From positions 1 through 12,758 of the forward strand of contig JAEZIT010000075.1 of NCBI GenBank assembly GCA_023436495.1: a DNA stretch of 12,758 bases. The letters are read 5' to 3'. The stretch comes from Acidobacteriota bacterium (GTDB taxonomy: Bacteria; Acidobacteriota; Blastocatellia; Pyrinomonadales; Pyrinomonadaceae). The notes beneath the pieces are model-generated. The model made no database searches and was not told the origin of the DNA. It saw only the letters and a list, made by a program, of their open reading frames with translations. Below, piece after piece: positions 1-7,287 of this stretch (within the stretch, counting starts at the first letter, position 1; every line of letters starts with the position of its first letter). The position numbers and the translations under genes are program-made.

Positions 1-593
1 GTGGAAAACAGAGCGCCGTATGGCAGACCGCCGCATTCGGCCCTGCTTTTGATATTATTTTCGTCGAGCCGATCGAGCGAATGTCGCAGTATGACGGCCC
101 GAGCTCGCTCGAAAAAGGTTTGGGCAAAGACGGTGCGGGCGCATTCTTTGCAAAAGCGAGCAAGATGGTGACGAACGTCCGTTCATACGCGGTCGAGACA
201 CGTCCCGACTTGAGCTTTATGGCGAACCCCAATTCGATGCCGAGAATGGCCGTCGTCAGCCACATCCGAGTTGCGCAAAACCGTGATGCCGAATTTGAGA
301 ACTATATTCGGAACGAATGGCTGCCGGTTATAAAGCAGGCGGGCATTCCGGGATATTTGATGCACCGGATGATCTTCGGCGGCGACGCAAACGAATATGT
401 CTCGCTCGCCTTGGCGGATAACTTTGCCGACATCGAAAAAGGCCCGCCGGTCGCTCGCGTGCTCGGGTCGGACGGTATGCTGAAGCTGATGCAGAAGATG
501 CCAAGTGGCGCGGTGCTCGGGATCGAACGTAACATCGTACGGCTAAACAACGACCTTAGCGTTTTCCCGGCTCAGCCGACGGCGAAAAAGTAG
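1..593 (+). CDS. 3' part of a conserved-looking hypothetical protein with two homologous alpha/beta segments
   Basis: The reading frame is open from codon 3-5 to the TAG at 591-593, so the gene starts left of the window. The first internal ATG (81) is unlikely to be the start, because the 26 codons before it are in frame and read as normal protein (for example VWQTAAFGPAFDIIFVEP). I do not recognise a named family. The protein looks internally duplicated. The part encoded at about 36-224 (FGPAFDIIF..., DGPSSLEKGLGKDG, ...RPDLSF) resembles the part at about 372-570 (FGGDANEYVSL..., KGPPVARVLGSDG, ...NNDLSV). Between them is a segment with SHIRVAQNRDAEFENY and NEWLPVIKQAGIPGY, which has the look of a ferredoxin-like dimeric alpha/beta barrel (NIPSNAP/ABM style). 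That fold guess is inference. No membrane segment is visible in the part present. It ends with a Lys-rich tail, 123 bp before guaA. Confidence 0.8.
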   Translation, partial: GKQSAVWQTAAFGPAFDIIFVEPIERMSQYDGPSSLEKGLGKDGAGAFFAKASKMVTNVRSYAVETRPDLSFMANPNSMPRMAVVSHIRVAQNRDAEFENYIRNEWLPVIKQAGIPGYLMHRMIFGGDANEYVSLALADNFADIEKGPPVARVLGSDGMLKLMQKMPSGAVLGIERNIVRLNNDLSVFPAQPTAKK

Positions 594-683
594 AGGAAAT
601 TAATGGGGCTGGCATACGCTGTTTCGCTGATCCGGCTCCGCCTTACACGCGGTAAACTTGCGAATTATCGGGGAAGACTCTAG

Positions 684-702
684 ATTCTAGATATACTAGA
701 AT
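684..702. promoter_or_regulatory. 19-bp palindrome just upstream of guaA, with possible overlapping promoter
   Basis: The sequence ATTCTAGATATACTAGAAT has perfect 7-bp inverted arms (684-690 and 696-702) around ATATA, and ends 14 bp before the guaA ATG. The left arm is part of a tandem TCTAGAT repeat (679-685, 686-692). Two promoter readings are possible: TTGCGA (658-663) with a 17-bp spacer to TAGATT (681-686), or a -10 TATACT (692-697) at the palindrome centre without a good -35. Either way the palindrome would sit on or next to the promoter or transcription start, as an operator would. It could instead form a short leader hairpin. The palindrome is seen directly; its function is inferred. 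Confidence 0.4.
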
Positions 703-716
703 TTTGGTCATTCCCG

Positions 717-2261
717 ATGCATCACGAACTTATATTAATTCTCGATTTTGGTTCGCAGTACACCCAATTGATCGCGCGGCGCGTACGCGAACAGGGTGTA
801 TATTGCGAGATACTTCCGTTTTACACGCCGGTTGACGATATTGTCGCGATGAAGCCGAAGGGCGTGATCCTGTCGGGCGGGCCGTCGAGCGTCACGGATG
901 AGGACGCGCCGCGGCTCAAGCCCGAATTTTATGAGCGGGTAAAGGCTCCGATCCTGGGGATCTGTTACGGAATGCAGCTCGTCGCGATCGATATGGGCGG
1001 CAAATCGGCCCCGGCCGCGCGGCGCGAATACGGGCATGCAAAACTAAAGGTCCTAAGCGGCAAAACGGCCGTTTTTGACGGGCTTCCGTTCGAGCTGGAC
1101 GTTTGGATGAGCCACGGCGATCACGTCACGGAATTGCCCGAGGGATTTCACAAGACCGCGACGACCGGCGATGTGGTTACGGCGATCGAAAACCACGAAA
1201 AACAGATCTACTGTGTTCAGTTTCACCCGGAGGTTTCGCATACGCCGCTCGGGAAAGAGATCCTGCGGAACTTCCTGTTCATCGTCTGCGAATGCAGCGG
1301 CGATTGGACGGCGGCGCACTTTATCGAAGAAGAAATAGCGAAAATACGCCAGACCGTCGGCGAAAATGACCGCGTTCTGTGCGGGCTGTCCGGGGGCGTC
1401 GATTCGACGGTCGCGGCAGTGCTCGTGCAAGAGGCCCTGGGCGACCGGCAGACATGCATTTTCGTCAACAACGGCCTGCTGCGCGCCGATGAATTTGAGA
1501 ATACGCTCGAACTTTACAAGCAGAAACTCCACCTAAATGTGATCGGCGTAGATGCATCCGAACAATTTTACGAGGTTCTTGCCGGAATAACCGACCCCGA
1601 ACAGAAACGAAAGGCCATTGGGCGAAAGTTCATAGAGGTTTTTGACGCCGAAGCGCAGAAAATAGGCGACGTAAAATGGCTCGTTCAGGGCACGCTGTAT
1701 CCCGACGTCATCGAATCGGTCAGCGTACGCGGCGCTTCCGTAACGATCAAGACGCATCACAACGTTGGCGGACTGCCGGAAAAGATGAACCTAAAGCTGA
1801 TCGAGCCGCTGCGCGAACTGTTCAAGGACGAGGTACGAATGATCGGCCGTGACCTCAGCATTCCCGAGGAAATTCTGGAACGCCATCCGTTTCCCGGTCC
1901 CGGTTTGGGTGTACGAATCCTGGGCGATATCACGCCGGACAAGGTCGAGCTGTTGCAAAAAGCCGACAAGATATTTATCGAAGAGCTGCATAATTTCGGT
2001 GTCTATCAAGAGGTATGGCAAGCATTTGCCGTGCTGCTGCCGATACAGTCGGTCGGCGTCATGGGCGATTATCGCACTTATGAGAAAACGGTAGCGATCC
2101 GCGCCGTCACGAGCACCGATGGCATGACCGCCGATTGGGCACGTCTGTCGCATGACCTGCTCGCACGCGTTTCATCTCGCATCACGTCCGAGGTTCGCGG
2201 CGTCAACCGCGTGGTTTACGACATAACCTCGAAACCGCCGGGGACGATCGAATGGGAATAG
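717..2261 (+). CDS. guaA: GMP synthase (glutamine-hydrolysing)
   Basis: The enzyme makes GMP from XMP, ATP and glutamine in the last step of de novo guanine nucleotide synthesis, in the cytoplasm. The 514-residue length is normal for one-chain GuaA. The N-terminal class I glutamine amidotransferase domain (about 4-195) has the oxyanion motif GVILSGGPSS (49-58), the nucleophile Cys83 in GICYGMQ, and His170/Glu172 in VQFHPEVSH. The ATP pyrophosphatase domain follows, with the PP-loop SGGVDS (225-230). The C-terminal dimerisation domain includes HPFPGPGLGVR and the terminal signature ITSKPPGTIEWE. All catalytic residues are intact. ATG 717 gives the usual short lead into the ILILDFGSQ strand. 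No Shine-Dalgarno sequence is visible before it (TTTTGGTCATTCCCG). It appears to be transcribed alone: 123 bp separate it from the gene before and 159 bp from the KaiC-family gene after. Confidence 0.98.
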   Translation: MHHELILILDFGSQYTQLIARRVREQGVYCEILPFYTPVDDIVAMKPKGVILSGGPSSVTDEDAPRLKPEFYERVKAPILGICYGMQLVAIDMGGKSAPAARREYGHAKLKVLSGKTAVFDGLPFELDVWMSHGDHVTELPEGFHKTATTGDVVTAIENHEKQIYCVQFHPEVSHTPLGKEILRNFLFIVCECSGDWTAAHFIEEEIAKIRQTVGENDRVLCGLSGGVDSTVAAVLVQEALGDRQTCIFVNNGLLRADEFENTLELYKQKLHLNVIGVDASEQFYEVLAGITDPEQKRKAIGRKFIEVFDAEAQKIGDVKWLVQGTLYPDVIESVSVRGASVTIKTHHNVGGLPEKMNLKLIEPLRELFKDEVRMIGRDLSIPEEILERHPFPGPGLGVRILGDITPDKVELLQKADKIFIEELHNFGVYQEVWQAFAVLLPIQSVGVMGDYRTYEKTVAIRAVTSTDGMTADWARLSHDLLARVSSRITSEVRGVNRVVYDITSKPPGTIEWE

Positions 2262-2285
2262 CTGTTCCCGGCAGATACTTTGCCG
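2254..2285 (+). terminator. Weak double hairpin at the end of guaA
   Basis: GGGAA (2254-2258) pairs with TTCCC (2265-2269) across the stop codon. Immediately after, CGGCA (2269-2273) can pair with TGCCG (2281-2285) around GATACTT. The two arms share base 2269. No proper T-run follows, so this is at best a weak or Rho-assisted end for the guaA transcript. Confidence 0.2.
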
Positions 2286-2310
2286 TCGTTCAGTATTTAC
2301 GTCGTATTCT

Positions 2311-2340
2311 TTGATAGCCGGAGCAATAAAAGGTTTTAAC
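2311..2340 (+). promoter_or_regulatory. Candidate sigma-70-type promoter for the KaiC/kinase group
   Basis: TTGATA (2311-2316, five of six matches to TTGACA) lies 18 bp before TTTAAC (2335-2340, four of six matches to TATAAT). Transcription would begin near 2347, leaving a leader of about 75 nt before ATG 2421. The call rests on consensus matching only, but it falls in the only gap between guaA and the co-oriented group that runs to 7279. Confidence 0.25.
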
Positions 2341-2420
2341 GCGGCGAATTTTGTGTCAAACTACAATTACCCCCGTTATTTAGCGGTATTGACGAATGAG
2401 ATGTCTGCCGCGCCAGATGT

Positions 2421-3917
2421 ATGACGAAATACTCAACGAACGGAAGGCTTTCCACCGGAATTGCCGGGCTCGACCAAATACTTAGGGGCGGATTGCCTGA
2501 ACACCGTCTGCATTTGATCGAAGGAGACCCCGGAACGGGAAAGACTACCCTCGGCCTGCAGTTTCTTCGCGAAGGAGCCCGCCGGGGACAAAAAGGGCTT
2601 TACATTACACTTGCTGAAAATACCGAGGAGTTAGCGTCCGTCGCCACTTCTCATGGCTGGCCGCTTGAGGGATTCGATGTGCTGGACCTCACGGGATCCG
2701 GAGAAAGCCTTGTCGACGATTCCCGGTATACCGTGTTCCACCCGGCTGAGATCGAACTGGATGAAACTACGCGCCAGATCCTAGCAGCAGTCGAAGAACA
2801 TCAACCGGCCCGCCTGGTATTCGATTCCCTTTCCGAAATGCGTATGCTGGCGAGCGACCCGCTGCGGTTCCGGCGTCAGATCCTTGCTCTAAAACAGTAT
2901 TTTATGGGCCGCAAGTGTACGGTTTTACTGCTTGATGATCGCACGTCGCAGGACCCGGACCGGCAGTTGGAGAGTATTGCCCATGGCGTGATCAACCTGG
3001 AATATGTCCCTATCGGATACGGAAGGCAACGCCATACGCTCAGGGTTGTTAAAATGCGGGGAGTCAGTTTCCAGTCAGGAAATCATGACTACAATATCGA
3101 GACCGGCGGACTTGTCGTTTTTCCGCGCCTCACAAGAAATGATGCCGTCGAATTTGCCGCCGGTACGCTCCAGAGCGGCAACGAGAATTTGGACGAACTT
3201 GTTGGCGGACTGCATTACGGAACCAGCACGATAGTAACCGGACCGGCGGGGGTCGGTAAATCGACCTTATCAATGTTGTATGCGTACTCCGCGGCAGAGC
3301 GCGGTGAACGGGCTGCTATCTATCTTTTTGACGAAAGCGCTGAGACCCTAATGCACCGCATGCATGCATTAGGGATAGACCTTCGCCCGCATATTGCCGA
3401 GGCAAGAATAATGATTCGCCAGATCCAGTTGGCGGAACTTACCCCGGGCGAACTGTCTCACATGATCAGCCGCGAAGTTGAGGATCACGGAACAAAGGTC
3501 GTAATAATAGACAGCGTGAACGGATATCTCCTGGCGACTCCCCAGCAGCAGTTCCTGACGATGCAGTTTCACGAATTGCTCAGCTATCTGAATCGGTCCG
3601 GCGTGATTACGGTGCTCGTTGTCGGGCAATACGGCCTCATTGGCACGATGCAGGCGCCGATCGATATGAGCTATTTGGCAGACACCGTGATCCTGCTTCG
3701 ATATTTCGAATCGAAGGGCTCCGTACATTCGGCGATATCGATGATGAAGAAGCGAGCCGATAGGCATGAGCGCACAATTCGTGAATATCATATTTGTGAA
3801 GGCGGACTCCAGCTTGGCGATCCGCTGACCGAATTTCAAGGGGTTTTGACCGGCGTGCCCGTTTACAGCGGGAGCGATGACGAGTTAATGAACGAACGTG
3901 GGAGAAAACAACGGTAA
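2421..3917 (+). CDS. KaiC-family double-domain ATPase (circadian-clock-protein-like)
   Basis: A RecA-like ATPase with two tandem KaiC domains, 498 residues, close to the usual KaiC length. Domain I (about 8-235) has Walker A GDPGTGKTT (35-43) and a Walker B strand RLVFDS (131-136). Domain II (about 245-485) has Walker A GPAGVGKST (274-282) and Walker B VVIIDS (360-365). The glutamate next to each nucleotide site is kept as Glu66 and as Asp304-Glu305, where cyanobacterial KaiC has paired Glu residues. The end of each domain shows the family KMRG/MMKKR beta-hairpin, and the C-terminus has the EFQGVLTGVP motif common in non-cyanobacterial KaiC proteins. At the place of the cyanobacterial Ser431/Thr432 phosphosites the sequence reads Ser417-Tyr418. 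No kaiA or kaiB is in the window. A stop at 2397-2399 lies in frame upstream and no other start codon intervenes, so ATG 2421 is well supported, although no Shine-Dalgarno is visible. The 3' end overlaps the kinase gene, implying a joint pathway. A clock role is not shown; a signalling ATPase or kinase role is the safer reading. Confidence 0.93.
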   Translation: MTKYSTNGRLSTGIAGLDQILRGGLPEHRLHLIEGDPGTGKTTLGLQFLREGARRGQKGLYITLAENTEELASVATSHGWPLEGFDVLDLTGSGESLVDDSRYTVFHPAEIELDETTRQILAAVEEHQPARLVFDSLSEMRMLASDPLRFRRQILALKQYFMGRKCTVLLLDDRTSQDPDRQLESIAHGVINLEYVPIGYGRQRHTLRVVKMRGVSFQSGNHDYNIETGGLVVFPRLTRNDAVEFAAGTLQSGNENLDELVGGLHYGTSTIVTGPAGVGKSTLSMLYAYSAAERGERAAIYLFDESAETLMHRMHALGIDLRPHIAEARIMIRQIQLAELTPGELSHMISREVEDHGTKVVIIDSVNGYLLATPQQQFLTMQFHELLSYLNRSGVITVLVVGQYGLIGTMQAPIDMSYLADTVILLRYFESKGSVHSAISMMKKRADRHERTIREYHICEGGLQLGDPLTEFQGVLTGVPVYSGSDDELMNERGRKQR

Positions 3918-5484
3918 CAAGATCGAAGATCGCGTTTTGCTCCTGTTACCCACGGGCCGCGATGCCACACTTGTGTGCTCTGTGCTCGCGAAGGCCGGAT
4001 TTTCGAGCTTCATTTGCGACTCAGTAACATCGCTCGGAGATGAGATCAGGAAAGGCGGCGGGGCCGTGCTGGTTGCCGAGGAGGCACTGGGCCATGGAGC
4101 TCTGGACCATTTATCGAACGAGATCAACGAGCAGCCCATATGGTCGGATATCCCGGTGGTAATATTTTCAGTCAACAGCACAAAGGCCGAAAATCTCCTG
4201 ATCACTTTAGGCAACCGAATCAATGCTACAATAGTAGAAAGGCCCATCCGGATGACGATGCTGATCAGCGCTGTCCGCGGAGCTCTGCGAGCGCGACACC
4301 GGCAGTATCAGACACGCGACCTTCTAACCCAGCTTCAGGAAGCGGATAAGCAGAAAGACCTGTTCCTGGCTACTCTGTCGCATGAGCTTCGCACGCCGCT
4401 GAACTCTATCATCGGCTGGCTGCAAATGCTGCGCAATGATCCGCGGTCAGAGTTGGATGTGGACCACGCTCTTGAAGTGATCGAACGCAACGCAAAGGCA
4501 CAGGCGGAGATGATCTCGGATATTCTCTTTGTTTCACGGGCGATCGTAGGCAAGCTCGAAATTCAATTCGATACGGTCGAGCTGGCGTCGGTCGTAGCGT
4601 CGGCAGTAGAGATAATTCGTCCCTCTGCCGAAAGCAAGGGCATTACCGTTCACTTTTCGCACGACCACGAGATACCGCCGATCAGCGCCGATCGGGAAAG
4701 GCTGCAGCAGGTCATTCTGAACTTACTTACGAATTCTGTGAAATTTACGCCGGACAACGGCGAGATCGAGGTCATTTTGACAAAACAGGCTGACGCATTG
4801 GAACTTCGGATCTCGGACAATGGCCGCGGCATCGCTCCGGAGTTTCTCCCACACGTTTTCGAACGCTTCAGGCAGGCAGATAGTTCGTACACCCGCCGGG
4901 TCGGCGGGCTGGGGCTGGGACTGTCGATCGCGAGCCATCTGGTAAATCTGCATAAAGGCACGATAAGGGCGGAAAGTGAAGGAATTGGCTGTGGGACCAC
5001 CTTTATCGTGACGCTGCCGCTTCCTACTGATTCGGCCACGGGGCCGGTTTATCCGGAAGCTGAAGCGAAACACACTGGAAACGGATGGCCGCGACTGCGC
5101 GATCTCCCGCTGCTGCTTGTCGAGGATGATGCCGATTCGCGTGAGATGCTGGTGACGGCGCTGGAACTATGCGGTGTGAAGGTGACCGCGGTGGACTCTG
5201 CGGCTGCCGCACTGGAGTCGCTGGAGCGGACTCGTCCGGAAGTGATCGTCAGCGATATCGGTCTTCCCCGCGAAGACGGTTATCAACTGATCCGAAAGAT
5301 CCGGTCCCTGCCCGCCGAGCGTGGCGGCAGAACGCCCGCTATCGCGCTGACCGGTTATGTGAGCACGCAAGACCGCAGGCTCGCTCTTAACTCCGGATTT
5401 CAGGGCCACCTAGCCAAGCCGATCGTGGTAGAAGAACTGCTGAAACTGATCAATGAGGTCACTATGGCCCGAACGGACAAATGA
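3898..5484 (+). CDS. Hybrid sensor histidine kinase with degenerate N-terminal receiver and C-terminal receiver
   Basis: A cytoplasmic two-component kinase of 528 residues with no membrane segment. Residues 11-130 form a receiver-like alpha/beta domain in which the phosphoacceptor Asp appears lost (AVLVAEEAL, 56-64) and the conserved Lys is Arg115 (VERP), that is, a pseudo-receiver. A short helical linker (about 131-153) leads to the HisKA domain with His162 in SHELRTPLN. The ATPase domain follows, with N-box LLTNSVKF (276-283), DNGRGIAP (307-314), FERFRQAD (321-328) and GLGLGLS (337-343). The C-terminal receiver (about 402-520) is complete, with acidic cluster Glu409-Asp411, phosphoacceptor Asp453 (VSDIGLP), Thr485 and Lys507. 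It has no DNA-binding domain, so output must pass by phosphotransfer or protein contact. The start is GTG 3898: an in-frame TGA at 3889-3891 excludes anything further upstream. The 20-bp overlap with the KaiC-family gene suggests translational coupling and a shared pathway, with the pseudo-receiver as a possible docking site. That partnership is inference. Confidence 0.92.
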   Translation: MGENNGNKIEDRVLLLLPTGRDATLVCSVLAKAGFSSFICDSVTSLGDEIRKGGGAVLVAEEALGHGALDHLSNEINEQPIWSDIPVVIFSVNSTKAENLLITLGNRINATIVERPIRMTMLISAVRGALRARHRQYQTRDLLTQLQEADKQKDLFLATLSHELRTPLNSIIGWLQMLRNDPRSELDVDHALEVIERNAKAQAEMISDILFVSRAIVGKLEIQFDTVELASVVASAVEIIRPSAESKGITVHFSHDHEIPPISADRERLQQVILNLLTNSVKFTPDNGEIEVILTKQADALELRISDNGRGIAPEFLPHVFERFRQADSSYTRRVGGLGLGLSIASHLVNLHKGTIRAESEGIGCGTTFIVTLPLPTDSATGPVYPEAEAKHTGNGWPRLRDLPLLLVEDDADSREMLVTALELCGVKVTAVDSAAAALESLERTRPEVIVSDIGLPREDGYQLIRKIRSLPAERGGRTPAIALTGYVSTQDRRLALNSGFQGHLAKPIVVEELLKLINEVTMARTDK

Positions 5485-5500
5485 CCTAACGCTAGACATT

Positions 5501-7279
5501 ATGAAAAACTTAGAACGGCTTTTATACGCGCAGATCCTTTTCGTTCTGCTGGCTGCCTTTTCGGCGTCCGCGCAGAAAAGTGATCTTAAGATCGAATATT
5601 CGGTCACGGTGAAAGATCCCGCCCTACAGCAATTTCACATCACGACCGAGATCAGCAATATCAACCAGGCGCGGCTCGACCTCAGCCTTCCGACGTGGAC
5701 GCCGGGTTGGTACACGGTCGAAAATTACGGCAAGAATCTGCTGCGTTTTACGGTCACGGACGAGAAGGGCAACCGCCTGCCGCTGACCATGTCGCGTAAA
5801 CAAACCTGGAACGTCGACACGAAAGGCGTGAAACGCATTCGCGTCGACTACGATTACAGCGCGACGGTGCTTGCATTGAACCAGGCAAAGATCACGAACG
5901 ATTACGCGTTCTTTACCGGCATTGAACTTTTCCTGCAGCCGGAAGGCCATCGCGACGCGCCGAGCACGGTGCGATTCTCGCTCCCGAAGGATTGGAAATT
6001 GATCTCGGCGTTGAAAGAAACGGCGGACCCGAACGTCTATACCGCTGCAGATTATGACACGCTGGTCGATGCGCCGGCGCTGATGGGCAGCTTTGACGTG
6101 ACGAAATTCGAGGCGGGCGGCAAACCGTTTTATTTCACGGCCGTTCCCGCCGGCACGTTCAATGCCGAAAAGACCAAGCGTTTCACCGAGATGCTGACGA
6201 AGGTCGCCGAAGCGCAAGGCAAGATGTTCGACGGGCTGCCATATGACAAATATATCGCGTTCTACTTTTTCGCTCCGCCGGAATCGAACGCCTCGGGGGC
6301 TCTCGAACATCTCAATTCATTTGTTGCGTTCGCGCCGCCGGGCGATGTCGCGCTGCCGGAGAATATTATCGGAACCGCGTCGCATGAGTTCTATCATTTG
6401 TGGAACGTCAAGCGTTTTCGGCCCGCGGAGATGTGGCCGTACGATTATTCGCGTGAAAATGAATCGCCGCTCTTGTGGGTTTCCGAAGGATTTACGAATT
6501 ATTACGGCATCGTCGGCGTTTACCGCGCTGGGCTGATGACGCCGGACCAATTCGTAGCCCGTGCCGCCGGAGCCGCCAACGGCATAGAGAGCAACGAAGC
6601 GCGAAATTACATCTCGCCTGCCAACGCGTCGGTTTCGACCTGGGTCGGGTACGATTCACCGGTCGCATTTGCCATTTCGTATTACACCCAGGGGCAAAAT
6701 CTTGCCGGCCTGCTCGACCTTTCGATCAGGAACGACACAGACGGCCGTGCGAGCCTGGACGACGTTATGCGTGGGCTCTACAACGAGCATTATAAGCGCG
6801 GAAAGGGCTTTACAACGTCCGACCTGCTGGCGTTGGTCAATCGTGTTTCGGGCAAGGATTACAACGAATTTTTTCGCCGTTATGTTTGGGGAACCGACGT
6901 ACCGGATTACGACCGCATTTTCGGCTACGCCGGGTATTCGCTTGAAAAAACGCAGCGAAAGGCTCCTGTGCTTGGATTTAACGGACGATTTCGCAACGGC
7001 GGCGTTATGATCAATGCGGTCGAGGCGGGTTCGCCTGCCGCTATATCGGGCCTGGAAAAGGGCGACATTATTACGAAGATCGACGGCGCGGCCGTAAGCG
7101 ATGTCCGCTTTGACGACCTAGCCGGCAAAAGCGTGAAGCTGACCATCGACCGGGGCGGTTCGGAAATCGAGATACCGATCAAGGTTGGCTCACGCGACTA
7201 TACAGCATTGTCGATGAAATCGTTGGCGGCGCCTACGGAACGGCAGATGCGCATTCGCGAAGGCTGGCTGAAACGCTAG
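5501..7279 (+). CDS. Exported M61-family (glycyl aminopeptidase-like) metallopeptidase with PDZ domain
   Basis: A zinc peptidase of 592 residues. ATG 5501 is chosen because it opens a classic signal peptide (MKNLERLLYAQILFVLLAAF, then SASA and a likely cut before Gln25). The in-frame ATG at 5453 would add 16 polar residues before the signal and overlap the kinase gene by 32 bp. The N-terminal beta-rich part (about 25-230) is the M61 N-domain. The catalytic domain has HEFYH (295-299), in the family context HEFYHLWNVKRFRP, and the third zinc ligand Glu329 in LWVSEGFTNYY. A compact C-terminal PDZ domain (about 490-562) includes a GGVMI strand and GLEKGDIITKIDG. The family includes glycyl aminopeptidases of broad cleavage; the substrate here is unknown. 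It lies 16 bp after the kinase stop, so it may share that transcript, although a functional link is not evident. No strong ribosome-binding site is visible. The protein is probably periplasmic. Confidence 0.93.
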   Translation: MKNLERLLYAQILFVLLAAFSASAQKSDLKIEYSVTVKDPALQQFHITTEISNINQARLDLSLPTWTPGWYTVENYGKNLLRFTVTDEKGNRLPLTMSRKQTWNVDTKGVKRIRVDYDYSATVLALNQAKITNDYAFFTGIELFLQPEGHRDAPSTVRFSLPKDWKLISALKETADPNVYTAADYDTLVDAPALMGSFDVTKFEAGGKPFYFTAVPAGTFNAEKTKRFTEMLTKVAEAQGKMFDGLPYDKYIAFYFFAPPESNASGALEHLNSFVAFAPPGDVALPENIIGTASHEFYHLWNVKRFRPAEMWPYDYSRENESPLLWVSEGFTNYYGIVGVYRAGLMTPDQFVARAAGAANGIESNEARNYISPANASVSTWVGYDSPVAFAISYYTQGQNLAGLLDLSIRNDTDGRASLDDVMRGLYNEHYKRGKGFTTSDLLALVNRVSGKDYNEFFRRYVWGTDVPDYDRIFGYAGYSLEKTQRKAPVLGFNGRFRNGGVMINAVEAGSPAAISGLEKGDIITKIDGAAVSDVRFDDLAGKSVKLTIDRGGSEIEIPIKVGSRDYTALSMKSLAAPTERQMRIREGWLKR

Positions 7280-7287
7280 CCTTCCGT

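Noticed and set aside
5624..6310. A 228-codon minus-strand open frame opposite the M61 peptidase
   Set aside because: It is Arg-rich, has no recognisable domain or ribosome-binding site, and shadows a well-supported gene.
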